Positions 9,765 through 19,109 are shown, counted from the stretch's first letter. The stretch: DNA of 64,000 bases from Paraburkholderia hayleyella (GCF_009455685.1 NZ_QPES01000001.1:682001-746000), one strand, 5' to 3'. Numbers and translations: made by a program. Notes: generated by a model not told the origin, from the sequence alone.

Positions 9765-10696
9765 ATGAGTTGGCAAAGTGGGCTTGCCTGCTGGATTTTA
9801 CGCAAGTGGTTTTATCCCCGAACACGTGCGCCGCATTTCGATGTGGAGCACATACGCGCCTTGGCATCCCGGCGCCTATGGTTGCCGCGCGTGCCATCTG
9901 GCTGGCGTCTTGCAGAGCACTATGCGGCCGATGGCGGGCTTTTACGCGGTGAATGGCTTGAGCCCGCTACCGATGCAGCAGGTTCTCCTGCCGGCGGCAC
10001 AATCCTTTATCTGCATGGCGGCGGCTATTTCTTTTGCTCGCCACGCACTCACCGCGCCTTGGTTTTTGGTTTGGCCAAACGCACTCGTGCTCGTACCTTC
10101 TCGCTCGATTACCGGCTTGCGCCAGAACATCGTTTTCCGGCAGCGCTCGATGATGCGCTTGCCGCCTATCGACAACTGCTGAGCGAGGGCACGGCGCCTG
10201 AGTCAATTGTTGTCGCGGGCGATTCAGCCGGGGGGGCCTCGCGCTGGCGCTACTCGTGGCGTTGCGTGACGCAGGCGAGCGTTTGCCCGCGGGCGGGCTG
10301 CTGTTTTCGCCATGGACCGATCTGGCGGCCACCGGCGAATCAATCCGCGCTAATGACGGGGTCGATCCGATGATGAGTGGCCCAGCCATAGGCCGTGCAG
10401 CAGGGTTTTATCTTGGCGACACGCCTGCGACCCATCCTTATGCCTCGCCTCTTTATGCATCCTTGCAGGGTTTGCCGCCGCTTTTTCTGCTGGTGGGCAG
10501 CACGGAAGTCCTGCTCGACGATTCCCGGCGTGTAGCCGATAAGGCTCGTGCTGCGGGCGTTTCCGCCGAGCTGAAGATCTGGCCGAACATGCCGGATGTC
10601 TGGCCGATTCTCGAGCCCTTTCTGCCAGAAAGCAGCCAGGCGCTCGATCAGGCTGCCGCGTTCGTACTCAAGGTCACAAGCGGCAAGCGCGCTTAG
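9765..10696 (+). pseudogene. Alpha/beta hydrolase (HSL/Aes-like esterase), frameshifted
   Basis: One hormone-sensitive-lipase-like esterase is split across two frames. The first frame (from the ATG at 9765, with GGGGAGG upstream) carries the oxyanion motif HGGGYFF and the nucleophile motif GDSAGG, then goes out of frame and would stop at 10373. The second frame resumes the family sequence exactly: [23 protein letters not shown], then PPLFLLVGSTEVLLDDS with the catalytic Asp region. The break falls in a run of seven G at 10230-10236; eight G would restore [13 protein letters not shown]. This is either a real one-base deletion in a homopolymer or a sequencing error. The C-terminal part reads NMPDVWPILEPFLPE, where the family usually has a histidine-containing MxHxW-like motif, so the catalytic His may also be missing. 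Confidence 0.85.
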
Positions 10697-11535
10697 TGCC
10701 CGGGTGAAACGCCCAACGCCTGGTAAGCGGCTTCGACGGTTGCGCTACCGTATTGGCGCTCCAGCCGCCGCACGGTGAAGTGGCCATGCGCGACCTGTTG
10801 AAAGTGATCGATAAAAACCGTATTGACCATCGCACCTAGCACGGCACCCAGTGCGGGAATGGATTTGGCCGCGACCTGCTCGCTGACTTGCGTGGAAAAA
10901 CGTGCGGCGATGGTTTGCAGCAATCGCAAAAGCGCTGCAGAACCGTGCGTGGTGAACCCTTTGGCGGCGACTTCGGTGGAGGCTTTCGATACGGCTTGGG
11001 CCAATGCGCCGCGCATGATGAAGTAGCCGAAGTCGGCATCGTCGTCGGCTTTCGAGGTGCCACCCATGCCTAGCACGGCGAGACATTGCAACTGGGTGTC
11101 GATGTCGTTCAGGTTTTCTCCCTCGCTGCGCGCTACATCACAAATCGAACGAAACATCAGCGTAGTGGTGACAGGTAACTCGACAGGCAGGGCGAACAGG
11201 CCGAAGGCCCCGCCTGCTGCACCGGTGGTGGCCACGGCAAACTTGTGCAGCAAATTACGCGGCCGTTCGGGCACGTTTTGCGGCATCGCGTCGTTGCCGC
11301 GCCCGAGTGTGCGTAACGCGATTTGCAGACATTTGCGCAAGGCGATCTGGGTTGCATCCGTGACTTTTTCATGAGCGATCGTGGGCATCCGGGCAATGAG
11401 CTTTTCGAGCGGCGCTCCGACGATGCTCGCCAGCTTCATCGCCAGCGCGGGGCTTTCAAGCTCGTGTCGGGCTTGCCGTAACAGGATCAGATCGTCGTCT
11501 GAAAGCGCGGATGCAGCAGGGGGGGAGGACAGCAT
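10693..11535 (-). CDS. EcsC-family protein
   Basis: About 280 residues from the preferred ATG at 11535, which is preceded by an AGGAA ribosome site; the frame stays open upstream to 11664 without one. The sequence fits the EcsC family: an N-terminal helical part (LIARMPTIAHEKVTDATQIAL) and a glycine/alanine-rich hydrophobic segment, TTGAAGGAFGLFALPVELPVTTTLMFRSI, described here in pieces as GAAGGAFGLFALPVELP then TTTLMFRSI. The name comes from a Bacillus ABC-transporter-associated gene, and the function in proteobacteria is unknown. Its stop codon overlaps that of the convergent hydrolase by two bases. It is divergent from the EmrB-type exporter. Confidence 0.8.
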   Translation of the reverse strand: MLSSPPAASALSDDDLILLRQARHELESPALAMKLASIVGAPLEKLIARMPTIAHEKVTDATQIALRKCLQIALRTLGRGNDAMPQNVPERPRNLLHKFAVATTGAAGGAFGLFALPVELPVTTTLMFRSICDVARSEGENLNDIDTQLQCLAVLGMGGTSKADDDADFGYFIMRGALAQAVSKASTEVAAKGFTTHGSAALLRLLQTIAARFSTQVSEQVAAKSIPALGAVLGAMVNTVFIDHFQQVAHGHFTVRRLERQYGSATVEAAYQALGVSPGH

Positions 11536-11652
11536 AAATTTCCTGGTTTCCTTGGACGCTGACGAATACGGATTGGAGGCGAAAAAGTCAGGTGAAACGT
11601 ATGGCAAGGCGGCCAGTTTAGCGTGTGCCGCCATGATATGATTCACAATCTT

Positions 11653-11680
11653 TTGACTAATCAACTATTGTTGTATCAAT
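11653..11680. promoter_or_regulatory. Paired palindromes, candidate MarR operator
   Basis: Two adjacent inverted repeats immediately before the exporter start at 11683: TTGACTAATCAA (11653-11664, TTGA-N4-TCAA) and ATTGTTGTATCAAT (11667-11680, ATTG-N6-CAAT). MarR regulators commonly bind such TTG/CAA-type dyads near the promoter of the gene they control, and a MarR gene follows the exporter. The assignment is inferred from pattern and position only. Confidence 0.45.
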
Positions 11681-11682
11681 AA

Positions 11683-13278
11683 ATGGCTGTCCATACTGCC
11701 GCTCACCACTCGCGTGAGCAAGTCCTGCCTTTCCGCGAGTCGTTGCTCGCCATGCTGGGCATCTCGTTTGTCACCATGCTGGTCGCGCTCGATCAAACGG
11801 TTGTAGGCACTGCGCTGCCCACGATTGTCGCGGAACTCAAAGGGTTCGACCTGTATGCATGGGTGGGCACCTTCTATTTGCTGACCTCCGTGATTACCGT
11901 GCCGATTTTCGGCCGTTTGGGGGACTACTACGGACGCAAGCCGTTTGTCATTGCGTCGATCATTGTGTTTACCGCCGCGTCGGTGTTGTGCGGCATGGCC
12001 GACAATATGCTGTTCCTTGTGTTCGCCCGAGGTTTGCAGGGCATCGGCGGCGGCATGCTGGTGGGGACGGCGTTTGCCTGTATTCCCGATCTTTTTCCTG
12101 ATTCCGTGGTGCGCTTGCGCTGGCAGGTGATGATGAGTTCGGCGTTCGGTATCGCCAATGCGGTGGGGCCTTCGTTGGGCGGCATTCTCACGCAGTACTA
12201 CGGCTGGCGTTCGGTGTTTTACGTCAATTTGCCTGTGGGGCTGCTGTCGTTGTTTTTCGTTTGGCGTTATCTGCCGCATTTACGCCAGATTGCTCACACC
12301 GAAAAAATGCGCCTGGACTGGCCTGGTGCTTTATTGATTGCCGTCACGCTGGGGTGCCTGCAGCTCTTCGTCGAATGGTTGCCGATGCACGGCTTCACCT
12401 TTGGCGTGATGACTCTGCTAGTTGTGGGGGTAGCCGCGGGCTACACGCTTTGGACGTGGGAGAAGCGTTGCCCGCAGGCGATTTTGCCGCTCGACATGCT
12501 GCGCAGCGGCAATCTGGCCGGGCTGTTTATGCTGTCGCTTCTCAGCGGCTTCACGCTGTTCTCGCTGCTGTTTTACGCGCCCTTGCTGTTCCAGGGCGGC
12601 TTTGGCATGTCGCCGCGCGAAGCGGGGCTGATTATCACGCCGTGCGTGCTGTGCATCACGGTGGGCAGTATCGCCAACGGACAAATCATCTCGCGCATAC
12701 GCGATCCGAACCGGATGCTCTACATCGGTTTTGTGCTGGTGGCGCTGGCCTGCGCAGGCATGGCCGTGGTGACGCGCGCGATGCCTTCGTGGCTGCTGCT
12801 GGCGCTCATGGTGCTTGCCGGTCTCGGCTTGGGCTTCGTGCTGCCCAATCTGACGATCTTCGCGCAGCAAGTGTCGGAGCGTGCGCATCTGGGTATCGCC
12901 ACCGCGTTGCTGCAATCGTTGCGCATGATCGGCGGGATGATGGGTACGGCGTTGACCGGTACGCTCATCAGTCATATGTACGCAAGCGGTGTGCGAGACG
13001 CGCTGGAGCGGGACCAGGCCATGCACTGGTTCGCTAATCTGCGCGATCCGCAGATCCTGATCAACGGTGAAGCGCAAGTGCCGCTGCTCGAGCAACTGGT
13101 CCACGCGGGCCACAACGGCAGGCTCTTGCTGGAAAGTGCCCGTGAATCGCTGGTTGCCGCCATTCATCTGGGGTTAGGGCTGGCTGCATTGATCGCCGTC
13201 ATCTCGATCTGGCAAAGCCGTCGGGTGCCGCGTATTACATTGAAGCGGCAGATCGAGCCGCCCATCGCCGCTGATTAG
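11683..13278 (+). CDS. MFS multidrug exporter, EmrB/QacA (DHA2, 14-helix) type
   Basis: A 531-residue inner-membrane proton/drug antiporter. The DHA2 signatures are present: motif D1 near LDQTVVGTALPTI, motif A-like GRLGDYYGRKP in loop 2-3, and motif C region AFGIANAVGPSLGG with the conserved Gly-Pro. About 14 hydrophobic helices fit the length. The start at 11683 lacks a recognisable ribosome site and lies three bases after a palindrome, so translation or repression may be unusual. It is followed 40 bp later by a MarR regulator, a standard efflux/regulator pair. No adjacent membrane-fusion protein (EmrA) gene is present, so it may act alone across the inner membrane. Substrate unknown. Confidence 0.9.
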   Translation: MAVHTAAHHSREQVLPFRESLLAMLGISFVTMLVALDQTVVGTALPTIVAELKGFDLYAWVGTFYLLTSVITVPIFGRLGDYYGRKPFVIASIIVFTAASVLCGMADNMLFLVFARGLQGIGGGMLVGTAFACIPDLFPDSVVRLRWQVMMSSAFGIANAVGPSLGGILTQYYGWRSVFYVNLPVGLLSLFFVWRYLPHLRQIAHTEKMRLDWPGALLIAVTLGCLQLFVEWLPMHGFTFGVMTLLVVGVAAGYTLWTWEKRCPQAILPLDMLRSGNLAGLFMLSLLSGFTLFSLLFYAPLLFQGGFGMSPREAGLIITPCVLCITVGSIANGQIISRIRDPNRMLYIGFVLVALACAGMAVVTRAMPSWLLLALMVLAGLGLGFVLPNLTIFAQQVSERAHLGIATALLQSLRMIGGMMGTALTGTLISHMYASGVRDALERDQAMHWFANLRDPQILINGEAQVPLLEQLVHAGHNGRLLLESARESLVAAIHLGLGLAALIAVISIWQSRRVPRITLKRQIEPPIAAD

Positions 13279-13318
13279 TTGCGGCTTAATTCACCTTGCA
13301 TCGCATCATGGGAATTCT

Positions 13319-13819
13319 ATGGAAGAGCAAGATCGTGTCGTTTTCGTACAGCAGTTTGGCCGGACTTATCGGGCGTTTATGTCAGCGTTCGAAGCACGGG
13401 TGGGGCATCCGTTGCCACGCTGGAGAATTTTGCGCTCGCTGTATGGGCAGCCGGAGGCGTCGGCATCGCAAAAGCGTTTGATTGAACTGCTGCACGTCGA
13501 TCCCGGCGCGCTGACGCGGCAACTGAAAGCACTCGAAACGTTGGGCTGGATCGCGCGCAGCATGGATGCGCGCGATAACCGCATCACCAATGTGACGCTT
13601 ACGGCTGCTGGCCACGAAGCGGTTCAAACCAGCCTGCCGCAACGCAACGCGTTTTTGCATGACACGATGGCCGGCTTGCAGGACGCTGATCTGGCGCGGG
13701 TAGCGGACATCATGAAGTGGCTTGAGGTGCGCATGGGCGAAGTCTCAAGCGCCGCCCGGGCGAGTGGGCCCGTTGTGTCCGCCATGCCGGTTGACGCGGC
13801 CTCAGGCACCCACGTTTAA
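13319..13819 (+). CDS. MarR-family transcriptional regulator
   Basis: A 166-residue winged-helix regulator. The recognition region is IELLHVDPGALTRQLKALETLGWI and the wing is MDARDNRITNVTLTAAG, the typical MarR D-x-R-D-x-R wing motif. It probably binds as a dimer and represses the upstream EmrB-type exporter, with which it forms a two-gene unit (40-bp gap). The paired dyads at 11653-11680 are candidate targets. Its 3' end overlaps by four bases the convergent deaminase gene. The effector is unknown but is likely a phenolic or drug-like substrate of the pump, as in the family. Confidence 0.88.
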   Translation: MEEQDRVVFVQQFGRTYRAFMSAFEARVGHPLPRWRILRSLYGQPEASASQKRLIELLHVDPGALTRQLKALETLGWIARSMDARDNRITNVTLTAAGHEAVQTSLPQRNAFLHDTMAGLQDADLARVADIMKWLEVRMGEVSSAARASGPVVSAMPVDAASGTHV

Positions 13820-15093
13820 AAGAATGTTTCGATGACTTCGGTAACCTGATACGACGCATCGACCAGCAGTAACTGGCGCCATTTATCGAAGGTCAGGCAC
13901 GGGTGAGAAATGTCGAACGCCAGCATATCGCCGATTTTCAGATCCGCACCCGGCGCGATTTGCAAATAGGCATGCTGGTCCATCATTCCGGTGAGTTTCC
14001 AGCCTTCGCTGGCCGCGATCTCGCGGGGGGCGGCGTCTCCTGGACGATAGTGGCGCGCGGGCTGAGGCAAGCCCGCATCAAACGCCGCATCGCGCTTGCC
14101 CAGCGCGACGATCGCCCGCCCGGCTTCAGGAATGGATTGCACATACGCCCATAAATGCAGCGCGGGCAGCAGCCCTTCGCCCATTTTCCTGGCTATGGGG
14201 TTGCGCGCGAAAATATCGCTTTGCGCCTTGCGATAAATACCCACGTCGTGCGTCAGATAACAGCCAGGCCGTAACACGACTTCGATGTCACCCGTCTGCG
14301 AGGCTTGGGCGAACTCCTCGGCGACGATGTCGTACCACGCCGAACCCGCGCCACTGAGCAGTGCCGGGGTCCGGGCGAAACGGCCCGCCGCAGCAAGCTG
14401 ACGCGTGGTGGCCACGGCGCGGCGCAAGAAGGTCCGGATCTCGCTTTCTTCTTGCAACACACCCTCATACAGTTCGACGCCGGCCAGCCGCAAGGTCTCG
14501 GGATAGCGGGCGAGCGCCGCGAGCACCGCATCGCGTTGCACCTCGTCACGCACGCCATTGCGCCCGCCGGGCACGCCCAGTTCGAGCAGCACCTGCAACG
14601 GCTTGTGCAGCGCACCGAAAAATTCGCCGAGCTGTACTACGCCGTCCACCGAATCCACCAGACAGAAAAATTCGAAATCGGCGTCACTCAGTAATTCGGC
14701 GATGAGCGCCATGTTGCGCCGCCCTACTAGCTGGTTCGCCATCAGCACCCGTGCAACGCCGCCGTGATAGGCCGCGCGCACCTGATGCGCGGTGGCCAGC
14801 GTGATGCCCCAGGCGCCACCGTCGATCTGACGTCGAAAAAGCTGTGGCGCCATCGTCGTCTTGCCGTGCGGTGCGAGCTTGACACCGTATTGCGCGACGA
14901 AAGCCTGCATCCAGCGCAAGTTGTGTTCGATACGATCCGCGTAGAGCACCGCCGCAGGCAGGCTGACGTCCTCGCGCAGCAGGTTCCAGTCGAGCCGTGC
15001 AGCATCCGTCAGCTGAATCCGGTTGCCAGGCACGAGCCCCAGACCCTTGCTGTAAGGATCAATGACCGCGCCCTGATAATTCGTCACTTTCAT
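13816..15093 (-). CDS. D-serine/D-threonine deaminase-like enzyme (alanine racemase N-terminal fold)
   Basis: A 425-residue PLP enzyme of the D-threonine aldolase / DSD1-like D-serine dehydratase group. The PLP lysine is expected at K78 in KLAPHGKTTMAPQL. The TIM-barrel follows (GGAWGITLATAHQV, VLLELGVPGGRNGVRDE), then a C-terminal beta domain with the metal-ligand-like segment MMDQHAYL and late DISHPCLTFDKW. The frame is open further upstream to 15480, but the conserved start is the ATG at 15093. It is divergent, by 76 bp, from a D-aminoacylase and lies near a RidA gene, which together point to D-amino acid breakdown. The exact amino acid cannot be read from the sequence. Confidence 0.85.
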   Translation of the reverse strand: MKVTNYQGAVIDPYSKGLGLVPGNRIQLTDAARLDWNLLREDVSLPAAVLYADRIEHNLRWMQAFVAQYGVKLAPHGKTTMAPQLFRRQIDGGAWGITLATAHQVRAAYHGGVARVLMANQLVGRRNMALIAELLSDADFEFFCLVDSVDGVVQLGEFFGALHKPLQVLLELGVPGGRNGVRDEVQRDAVLAALARYPETLRLAGVELYEGVLQEESEIRTFLRRAVATTRQLAAAGRFARTPALLSGAGSAWYDIVAEEFAQASQTGDIEVVLRPGCYLTHDVGIYRKAQSDIFARNPIARKMGEGLLPALHLWAYVQSIPEAGRAIVALGKRDAAFDAGLPQPARHYRPGDAAPREIAASEGWKLTGMMDQHAYLQIAPGADLKIGDMLAFDISHPCLTFDKWRQLLLVDASYQVTEVIETFF

Positions 15094-15169
15094 GTCATGC
15101 TCCCTCGTCCGGTTGAGTCGCGTCAGCGTTGACCGGGAGCATGTTACCGAAACGGCCAGGAGACCAGCC

Positions 15170-16648
15170 ATGCATTCACACCCTGAAGCGGCCGATACGT
15201 TGATCGTCGGCGCACAGTTGTATGACGGTACGGGTGTCCCCCCGGTAGAACGCGATATCGCCTTGCGCGCGGGCAAGATCGTAGCGATTGGCAACCTGAC
15301 GAACTGGCTGGCCGAAGAAATCGTCGAGGCCAACGGCCGGGCCTTGGCGCCGGGTTTCATCGACGTGCATACGCATGACGACACGGCGGTGATCCACTCG
15401 CCGCAGATGCTGCCCAAGCTGACGCAAGGCGTGACCACGGTGATCGTCGGCAATTGCGGCATTAGCGCGGCACCCGTCACGCTATCCGGCGCGCCACCCG
15501 ACCCTATGAATTTGCTCGGCTCACGCGAGGCGTTTTGCTATCCGACGTTCGCGGCGTATGTCGCCGCAGTGAATGCCGCGCGACCCGCGGTCAATGTGGC
15601 GGCGCTAGTCGGCCATACGGCGTTGCGCAGCAACCAGATGGCGCAGCTGGGGCGTGCGGCGAGTCCAGCCGAACTGGCGCGCATGAGCGCGCAACTTGAA
15701 GAAGCGCTGGCACAGGGCGCGCTCGGTTTGAGTTCGGGGTTGGCGTATGGCTCGGCTTGCGCCGCGCCGGTAGCAGAAATCGTTGCGCTGGCGCAGTTGC
15801 TGGCGGCGGCGGGTGCGATTTACACCACGCATTTGCGCACGGAGTTCGACGCGATTCTCGAGGCGATGGAAGAGGCGTACCAGGTGGGGCAGCAAGCGCG
15901 CGTGCCGGTGGTGATCTCGCATCTGAAATGCGCGGGGCCCGCCAACTGGGGGCGCGGCACGGAGATCCTCGCTTCGCTTGAGCAGGCGCGGCGTTTGCAG
16001 CCGGTGGGCTGCGACTGCTATCCCTATAGCCGCAGTTCGTCGACGCTGGATCTGAAGCAGGTCACGGGCGATATCGACATCACGATTACGTGGAGCCAGC
16101 CGCATCCCGGGATGGCGGGCAAGCTGCTGGGCGAGATCGCCGCGCACTGGCAGACCTCGCAACTTGAAGCTGCGCAGCGCTTGCAGCCCGCGGGCGCGGT
16201 GTATCACAACATGGCGGAAGATGACGTGCGGCGTATTCTGGCGCATCCGGCAACGATGATCGGCTCCGATGGCCTGCCGCACGATCCGCTGCCGCATCCA
16301 CGTCTGTGGGGGGCGTTTCCCCGGGTGCTGGGCCACTACGCCCGCGACGAAGGTCTGTTGTCGCTCCAGGACGCGGTGCGCAAGATGACGGGTTTGTCCG
16401 CGCGGCGCTTTGGCCTGGCGCAGCGCGGCGAGGTGCGGGTGGGCTATCACGCCGATCTGGTGTTGTTCGACCAGGCGCGGGTGCGTGATGTTGCGACATT
16501 CGACGCGCCAGAGCAAAGCGCGGCGGGCATTGACGCGGTCTGGGTGAATGGCGTGCTGTCGTATCGTGATGGCCAGCCCGGCAGCGAACGTGCGGGGCAT
16601 TTCATCGCGCGAGGTGCGCGAGCCGCGAGTGCAGTGGAGGTCTTCTGA
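15170..16648 (+). CDS. N-acyl-D-amino-acid deacylase (D-aminoacylase)
   Basis: A 492-residue amidohydrolase-superfamily zinc enzyme that releases free D-amino acids from N-acyl-D-amino acids. Visible motifs are the metal-binding PGFIDVHTHDD, GVTTVIVGNCGISAAP with the conserved Cys ligand, THLRTE and VISHLKCAG (metal histidines), and MIGSDGLPHDPLPHPR with the catalytic Asp. The C-terminal segment GYHADLVLFD returns to the small beta domain. The start at 15170 has an AGGAGA ribosome site; an in-frame start at 15092 would run through the divergent promoter region. It is followed by RidA and is divergent from the D-amino-acid deaminase-like gene. Confidence 0.92.
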   Translation: MHSHPEAADTLIVGAQLYDGTGVPPVERDIALRAGKIVAIGNLTNWLAEEIVEANGRALAPGFIDVHTHDDTAVIHSPQMLPKLTQGVTTVIVGNCGISAAPVTLSGAPPDPMNLLGSREAFCYPTFAAYVAAVNAARPAVNVAALVGHTALRSNQMAQLGRAASPAELARMSAQLEEALAQGALGLSSGLAYGSACAAPVAEIVALAQLLAAAGAIYTTHLRTEFDAILEAMEEAYQVGQQARVPVVISHLKCAGPANWGRGTEILASLEQARRLQPVGCDCYPYSRSSSTLDLKQVTGDIDITITWSQPHPGMAGKLLGEIAAHWQTSQLEAAQRLQPAGAVYHNMAEDDVRRILAHPATMIGSDGLPHDPLPHPRLWGAFPRVLGHYARDEGLLSLQDAVRKMTGLSARRFGLAQRGEVRVGYHADLVLFDQARVRDVATFDAPEQSAAGIDAVWVNGVLSYRDGQPGSERAGHFIARGARAASAVEVF

Positions 16649-16665
16649 AATTCAACGATTGAGTG

Positions 16666-16697
16666 ATTCAGCGATTCAGCAATTCAGCGATTCAGCA
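16666..16697 (+). repeat. Four 8-bp tandem repeats
   Basis: ATTCAGCG and ATTCAGCA alternate for four units between the D-aminoacylase stop and the RidA gene. An imperfect further unit lies just upstream. Probably a slippage-prone spacer; no function is evident. Confidence 0.8.
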
Positions 16698-16758
16698 TTC
16701 GCCTGGGCTGCATCGGGTTGCAGCCGGAGCGATGCCTGAGCACAAGGAGAGAGCAGCG

Positions 16759-17139
16759 ATGAAACGTTATGGCGTAGAAGGGGGCAAGGGCACAGGTGGC
16801 CAGCATATGCCGTTTGCCCGGGCCGTTGAAGCGGATGGCTGGCTGTTTGTCTCGGGCCAGACGCCGATGGAAAACGGCGAAGTGATTGCCGGCGGTATCG
16901 TCGAGCAGTCGCACAAGACGTTGCAAAACGTCTTTACGATTCTGCAAGAGGCGGGTTACGGCCCCGAGCACGTGGTGCGTTGCGGGGTCTGGCTGGATGA
17001 TCCGCGTGATTTCGCCTCGTTCAACAAGGTCTTCCGTGAATACTTTGGCGAGCATCCGCCCGCGCGCGCGTGCGTCGTGTCCAGTATGGTGATCGACTGC
17101 AAGGTTGAAGTGGATTGCGTGGCGTACAAGAAACCTTGA
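16759..17139 (+). CDS. RidA-family enamine/imine deaminase
   Basis: A 126-residue member of the RidA/YjgF/UK114 family, which hydrolyses reactive enamine/imine intermediates released by PLP-dependent dehydratases. Family features are the N-terminal LFVSGQTPMENGEV, the middle QNVFTILQEAGYG, and the C-terminal PPARACVVSSMVIDCKVEVDCVA, where the arginine binds the substrate carboxylate. The start at 16759 follows AAGGAGAGAG. It lies 110 bp after the D-aminoacylase, separated by a short tandem repeat. With the deaminase-like enzyme nearby it would clear the imine formed from D-serine or D-threonine, which is inference from family chemistry and context. Confidence 0.9.
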   Translation: MKRYGVEGGKGTGGQHMPFARAVEADGWLFVSGQTPMENGEVIAGGIVEQSHKTLQNVFTILQEAGYGPEHVVRCGVWLDDPRDFASFNKVFREYFGEHPPARACVVSSMVIDCKVEVDCVAYKKP

Positions 17140-17290
17140 AGCGTGGCGCTGGATTGGGCGCACAACATCCGAGAGCACCCGGGCGTCCAAGGCAAGACGC
17201 GATAACGGTGCGGGCCGTGCGGCTGAATGGCAGCGCGGCCCGCGCCGTTTGCGGTTTCGGGGTAACTGACCGACCGGCTGAGCCGGTGCC

Positions 17291-18127
17291 TTACTGACGC
17301 GCGGTGCGCAGGTTGTCAGGCAGCGGCAGGTTGAAGTTCGTACGAAACGGATTGATATCCAGCCCGCCGCGTCGCGTATAGCGCGCATAGACCGCGAGTT
17401 TGACGGGCTGGCACATACGCAGGATGTCGATAAAAATGCGCTCGACGCATTGCTCATGAAACCCCGTGTGCTGGCGATACGAAATGAGGTAGCGCAGCAG
17501 CCCGGCATGGTCGATCTGCGGGCCCGCATAGTGAATCTGCACGCTGCCCCAGTCGGGTTGACCGGTGACTGGGCAGTTCGATTTCAGCAAGTTGGAATAC
17601 AGCGTTTCTGCGACAGGCGCTTCGGTTAGCGCCGCGCTCAGCAGGGACGGTTCGGGTTGGTACACATCGGTATCGAGATCGAGCCGGTCCAGCGACAAGC
17701 CTTCCAGTTCTTCGAGGCGCAACCGGGCGAAATCCGCCGCCAGCGTTAACTGCACGGAAACGCTGGCGCCACAAACCGCCGAGATATCGCGCCGGAGTAT
17801 GTCGCGCAGGGCCTCTGCCGAGTCGCATACCGTTTGCGCGAACGATCCGAGATACAGCTTGAACGATTTCGATTCGACGATAAACGGCGAATCGGCGCTC
17901 ACATAAAAGGTTGCCAGCGCAATTTGCGGTTTGCCGCGGCTGTTGAGCCACGAGAGTTCATACGCGTTCCAGATATCAGTGCCGAAAAACGGCAGCGGCA
18001 CACCCGCGTCAGCGTTGATACCGAGCGCTTCACGCGCAGGCTGGCGGGCGAGGGGAAACAGCAGCGAGGCATCGTAGCGTTCGGTATAGGTGGCTGTTTT
18101 GCCCAGTGGAGAGTGGTCGAGTGTCAT
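17291..18127 (-). CDS. queF: NADPH-dependent 7-cyano-7-deazaguanine reductase
   Basis: A 278-residue enzyme of the long (two-domain, E. coli-like) QueF type, which reduces preQ0 to preQ1 in queuosine tRNA modification. The thioimide-forming cysteine is C185 in [15 protein letters not shown], with the catalytic aspartate D192 seven residues later, as in the family. The substrate-binding [10 protein letters not shown] follows, and the N-terminal half carries the degenerate tunnelling-fold copy with [12 protein letters not shown]. It starts 11 bp after the 5'-nucleotidase gene on the same strand, so they are probably cotranscribed with ilvA. No other queuosine gene is in the window. Confidence 0.95.
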   Translation of the reverse strand: MTLDHSPLGKTATYTERYDASLLFPLARQPAREALGINADAGVPLPFFGTDIWNAYELSWLNSRGKPQIALATFYVSADSPFIVESKSFKLYLGSFAQTVCDSAEALRDILRRDISAVCGASVSVQLTLAADFARLRLEELEGLSLDRLDLDTDVYQPEPSLLSAALTEAPVAETLYSNLLKSNCPVTGQPDWGSVQIHYAGPQIDHAGLLRYLISYRQHTGFHEQCVERIFIDILRMCQPVKLAVYARYTRRGGLDINPFRTNFNLPLPDNLRTARQ

Positions 18128-18138
18128 GGTTATCGGTT

Positions 18139-19038
18139 TTATCCGTTCACGATGCCGTTAGGAACGTGCCCGGTCGGTGTGACCGTGCGGGCTGATTCGC
18201 AATGGCGAATTTGGTCGTCGAAGAAAAAATCGGGTTCGAACTCGCGCAAAAACGCGCTTTTGTCGAGCCCACCCAGAAACATCGCTTCGTCGATTTCGAT
18301 GTTCCAGGCCATCAGGGTGCGAATCGCGCGTTCATGCGCAGGCGCTGAGCGGGCGGTCACGAGCGCGGTGCGGATGTGCATCGGCGCGGCGTCATCCGCG
18401 AGTTTTTGCAGCTGGTGCAGCGCTTCGAGCAGCGGCTTGAGCGGACCATCGGCCAGTGGCAGCGCCTTCTTGCTGGTTTCGTTGCCGATGAACGCAGGCA
18501 AGCCCTCCTGCTGAAAAATGCGTTCGGCCTCATCGGAAAACAGCACGGCATCGCCATCGAAAGCAATCCGGATTTCATGGGGATAGGTGCTGGCCATGCG
18601 CGCCGATTCGGGCAGCACGCGCGCAGCGGGAAACCCCGCGGCGAGGGCATCGCGCACGTCGTCCTGGTTGGCGGACAAAAACAGGGCGGCGTTGAGCGGC
18701 TTCAGATAGCCGAAGGGCGCCCGTCCCCGGGTGAAGACGCCACGCTCGATCGCCAGCCCATGCTCGCGGCACGAACTGAACGCACGCAGCCCGCTGATGG
18801 GATCGCTGCGCGAGAGGATCACGACTTCGACCCGATGGTGGACCGTATTCAGTGCCAGCAGCTTGCGGATCAGTGGGAACGCCACGCCGGGCGGGGCCGG
18901 CACGGCGAGCCGCGTGCGCTGCAGCTGTTCATAGGCGTGCAGGTCGCCTTCTTCGTAGACGCGGTTTTCTTCTTCGAAATCGAACAGCGCCCGTGACGAG
19001 ATCGCCACCACCAGTTTGTCATCCAGCGAAAACGCCAT
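18139..19038 (-). CDS. 5'-nucleotidase (cN-I-like family)
   Basis: A 299-residue protein matching the bacterial 5'-nucleotidase family related to cytosolic 5'-nucleotidase I (HAD-like fold). Characteristic segments are the start [67 protein letters not shown] and [15 protein letters not shown]. The D-x-D-x-V motif in FDGDAVLF and the final DDQIRHCE fit HAD catalysis. It should dephosphorylate nucleoside monophosphates; substrate preference is unknown. It lies between ilvA (71-bp gap) and queF (11-bp gap) on the same strand. Confidence 0.85.
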   Translation of the reverse strand: MAFSLDDKLVVAISSRALFDFEEENRVYEEGDLHAYEQLQRTRLAVPAPPGVAFPLIRKLLALNTVHHRVEVVILSRSDPISGLRAFSSCREHGLAIERGVFTRGRAPFGYLKPLNAALFLSANQDDVRDALAAGFPAARVLPESARMASTYPHEIRIAFDGDAVLFSDEAERIFQQEGLPAFIGNETSKKALPLADGPLKPLLEALHQLQKLADDAAPMHIRTALVTARSAPAHERAIRTLMAWNIEIDEAMFLGGLDKSAFLREFEPDFFFDDQIRHCESARTVTPTGHVPNGIVNG

Positions 19039-19109
19039 GTCATTGGGCTCCGGCTTTTACGCTTTTACTTTTAGCGATGCAGTTGCTGTTGTCACCGCCA
19101 CTGCCACTG

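Noticed and set aside
15605..16600. A 331-codon minus-strand frame under the D-aminoacylase
   Set aside because: Arg/His-rich shadow peptide typical of antisense GC-rich frames; sense strand carries complete amidohydrolase motifs.
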